Below, piece by piece: positions 5,962-6,735 of a stretch of DNA of 6,735 bases. The notes beneath the pieces are model-generated. The model ran no database searches. It had not been told where the DNA came from and was given only the letters and a program-made list of their open reading frames with translations. The position numbers and the translations under genes were made by a program. Source of the stretch: an uncultured Atopobium sp. Lineage in GTDB: Bacteria > Actinomycetota > Coriobacteriia > Coriobacteriales > Atopobiaceae. The number at the start of each line of letters is the position of its first letter. Within the stretch, counting starts at the first letter, position 1. Location of the stretch: the NCBI GenBank assembly GCA_937990665.1, contig CALKRF010000093.1, forward strand, positions 1 through 6,735, read 5' to 3'.

Positions 5962-6080
5962 GCCTGAAAAGTGCAAAGAATCTGTGTTTGCGACACAGAT
6001 TCTTTGATGAAATCAGGCAGAATCCACCGATTCTTTTACATTTTCAGGCAAAAGTTACAGATTCTTTTAAGAAGTCAGGC
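5962..6080. repeat. Repeat module B: one inverted and three direct 25-bp cores at 31-bp period
   Basis: The cores are 5962-5986 (inverted), 5994-6018, 6025-6049 and 6056-6080. The direct copies again start exactly 31 bp apart with 6-bp spacers. Every core has the same left anchor GCCTGA as module A, but the right half is a different word, close to AAAGAATCTGTG. The first direct copy of module B starts 93 bp, exactly three periods, after the last direct copy of module A, so both modules lie on one 31-bp lattice. The pattern stops after 6080; nothing comparable is seen in 6088-6157. Confidence 0.85.
5974..6006. repeat. 14-bp perfect inverted repeat at the head-to-head junction of module B
   Basis: Bases 5974-5987 are exactly complementary to 5993-6006, with the 5-nt loop TTGCG. 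A further six pairs, GCCTGA (5962-5967) with TCAGGC (6013-6018), enclose a 6x6 internal loop. In RNA this would be a stable two-part stem; in DNA it is the counterpart of the module A palindrome. Confidence 0.9.
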
Positions 6081-6157
6081 GCGTAACAGCTGGCATTGTT
6101 GTGGGCGCACACCGGGCGGCTTCGCAACTCTGCAGCCACCGCTGGTGAACAGCGCTT

Positions 6158-6721
6158 TTAGCGGACGGCAACGCCCCAGTTGGCGGACATCCAGGTCCAG
6201 AGGAAATAGACCACTGCGGCGATGATAGCCAAAACAATGATGGCGGCAATTAGCGAACCTGCATTTGAGCGGCGTTCTTTTCGAACAAAGATGTCGCGTT
6301 GACCCTTAGGGACCTGCAGGAACTGGCCGTAGTGTACGTCCTTACGAAGATGAGCAATCTCGTTCTTTGGCTTGCGCCAACCTTTCTTCGCGTAAGAACC
6401 CTTGCTGGACTCGAAGCCAGCAGCCTGGTTCTCAGGAAGCTCGAGCTTCTCGCCCGGCATTGTAAAGTCGCTGATAGGCTCCACGGTTTTGTGATGGCGG
6501 TGCTGGCGAACGTATGGCTGCTTTGCAGCACCCTCGCCTTTGTGCTCGGAAGCTTCAGATGTCGAGAAGTGCTGCGCACCAGTTGCGTGAAGCTCGACCT
6601 CATCGGCTGGTTGAGCTTCACGCTCAAAAGATTCAGCGTATTCAAAGTCCTGCTGATTGTTAGAACGTGGGTCCTGATCAGCAGGTGAAACGTTATTTTC
6701 AAGGTTGTTCGAGGTGTCCAC
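6158..6721 (-). CDS. Putative membrane protein with single C-terminal transmembrane segment, function unknown
   Basis: A 187-residue protein I do not recognise. Residues 1-150 are hydrophilic and probably largely disordered: an acidic, Asn/Gln/Glu-rich start, a His-rich patch (RQHRHHK, 72-78), then a more basic stretch with YAKKGWRKPKNE near 110-121. A single strong hydrophobic helix follows at about 155-177 (LIAAIIVLAIIAAVVYFLW), directly after RKERRS, and only about ten residues remain. By the positive-inside rule the large N-terminal part faces the cytosol, so it is tail-anchored-like. The start is GTG (complement of 6719-6721): no ATG is nearby, and AAAAGGA stands five bases upstream on the minus strand. 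Its promoter lies beyond the right edge. It converges on the clpB operon; I see no good terminator for it. Length, composition and Shine-Dalgarno support a real gene; no function can be given. Confidence 0.75.
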   Translation of the reverse strand: MDTSNNLENNVSPADQDPRSNNQQDFEYAESFEREAQPADEVELHATGAQHFSTSEASEHKGEGAAKQPYVRQHRHHKTVEPISDFTMPGEKLELPENQAAGFESSKGSYAKKGWRKPKNEIAHLRKDVHYGQFLQVPKGQRDIFVRKERRSNAGSLIAAIIVLAIIAAVVYFLWTWMSANWGVAVR

Positions 6722-6735
6722 GATGATCCTTTTGT

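Larger units (their letters stand above)
5685..6157. other. Non-coding region between convergent genes
   Basis: This 473-bp stretch separates the 3' ends of the clpB operon and the minus-strand membrane protein gene. It holds the clpB-operon terminator and repeat modules A and B. The last part (6088-6157) contains only a small 5-bp hairpin (CGCTG 6140-6144 with CAGCG 6150-6154) and nothing else I can name. No convincing ORF with a ribosome binding site is present. Confidence 0.8.

Noticed and set aside
5806..6080. CRISPR array
   Set aside because: The regular 31-bp period is suggestive, but the repeated part is diverged between copies, the spacers are only 6 bp, and inverted copies are included. 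No cas gene is near.
6140..6154. Terminator for the minus-strand gene
   Set aside because: The 5-bp hairpin is weak, and the T run lies on the plus-strand side, the wrong direction for a minus-strand transcript.
5971..6225. Plus-strand ORF of 84 codons over repeat module B
   Set aside because: No ribosome binding site, low-quality composition, and it runs through non-coding repeats with a period that is not a multiple of three.
6299..6688. Plus-strand ORF of 129 codons opposite the minus-strand membrane protein
   Set aside because: The minus-strand frame has a Shine-Dalgarno, a plausible membrane helix and coherent composition; the plus-strand frame looks like its shadow.

Overview
The window looks like a chromosomal segment of an anaerobic, moderate-GC Gram-positive actinobacterium, most plausibly a member of the Coriobacteriia (Atopobium/Lancefieldella/Olsenella group). 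This assignment is an inference from the type of ClpB, the RelB/DinJ + PIN pair and the base composition; no rRNA or other marker gene is present to prove it.

Layout from left to right. (1) Positions 1-62 hold a pure heptanucleotide tandem repeat (AATACCG, almost nine copies, running off the left edge), about 50 bp before the start of a 544-aa ABC exporter half-transporter (113-1747). (2) A strong promoter overlapped by a short inverted repeat drives a two-gene toxin-antitoxin operon: a ribbon-helix-helix RelB/DinJ-type antitoxin (1812-2153) and an overlapping PIN-domain protein (2137-2583). The PIN protein has Asn where the first catalytic Asp is expected. These first genes are visibly more AT-rich than what follows and read as an accessory block. 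(3) A 212-bp leader (2584-2795) with three exactly 23-bp-phased AAAGCT motifs and a long stem-loop leads into clpB (2796-5378), a complete Hsp104-type disaggregase. Right behind clpB, probably in the same transcript, is a 97-aa Ala/Lys-rich low-complexity protein (5391-5684), followed by a clear intrinsic terminator (5738-5772). (4) On the minus strand, converging on the clpB operon, is a 187-aa protein with a disordered hydrophilic N-terminal part and one C-terminal membrane segment (6158-6721).

The most unusual part is the roughly 290-bp stretch between the convergent genes (5806-6080). It contains two sister modules. Each has one inverted copy followed by three direct copies of a 25-bp core, and the direct copies recur at exactly 31 bp (core plus 6-bp spacer). 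All eight cores share a left half (GCCTG or GCCGG, then an A/T run). The right half is specific to the module (one ends in GTCTGAG, the other in AGAATCTGTG). The head-to-head pair in module A makes a perfect 34-bp palindrome; in module B it makes a 14-bp stem with a 5-nt loop. I know no named element with this architecture; it is the best candidate here for something undescribed.

Working together: ClpB resolubilises aggregated proteins during stress, probably with DnaK. The small downstream protein is likely co-expressed with it. The toxin-antitoxin pair and the ABC exporter seem to be independent accessory functions.
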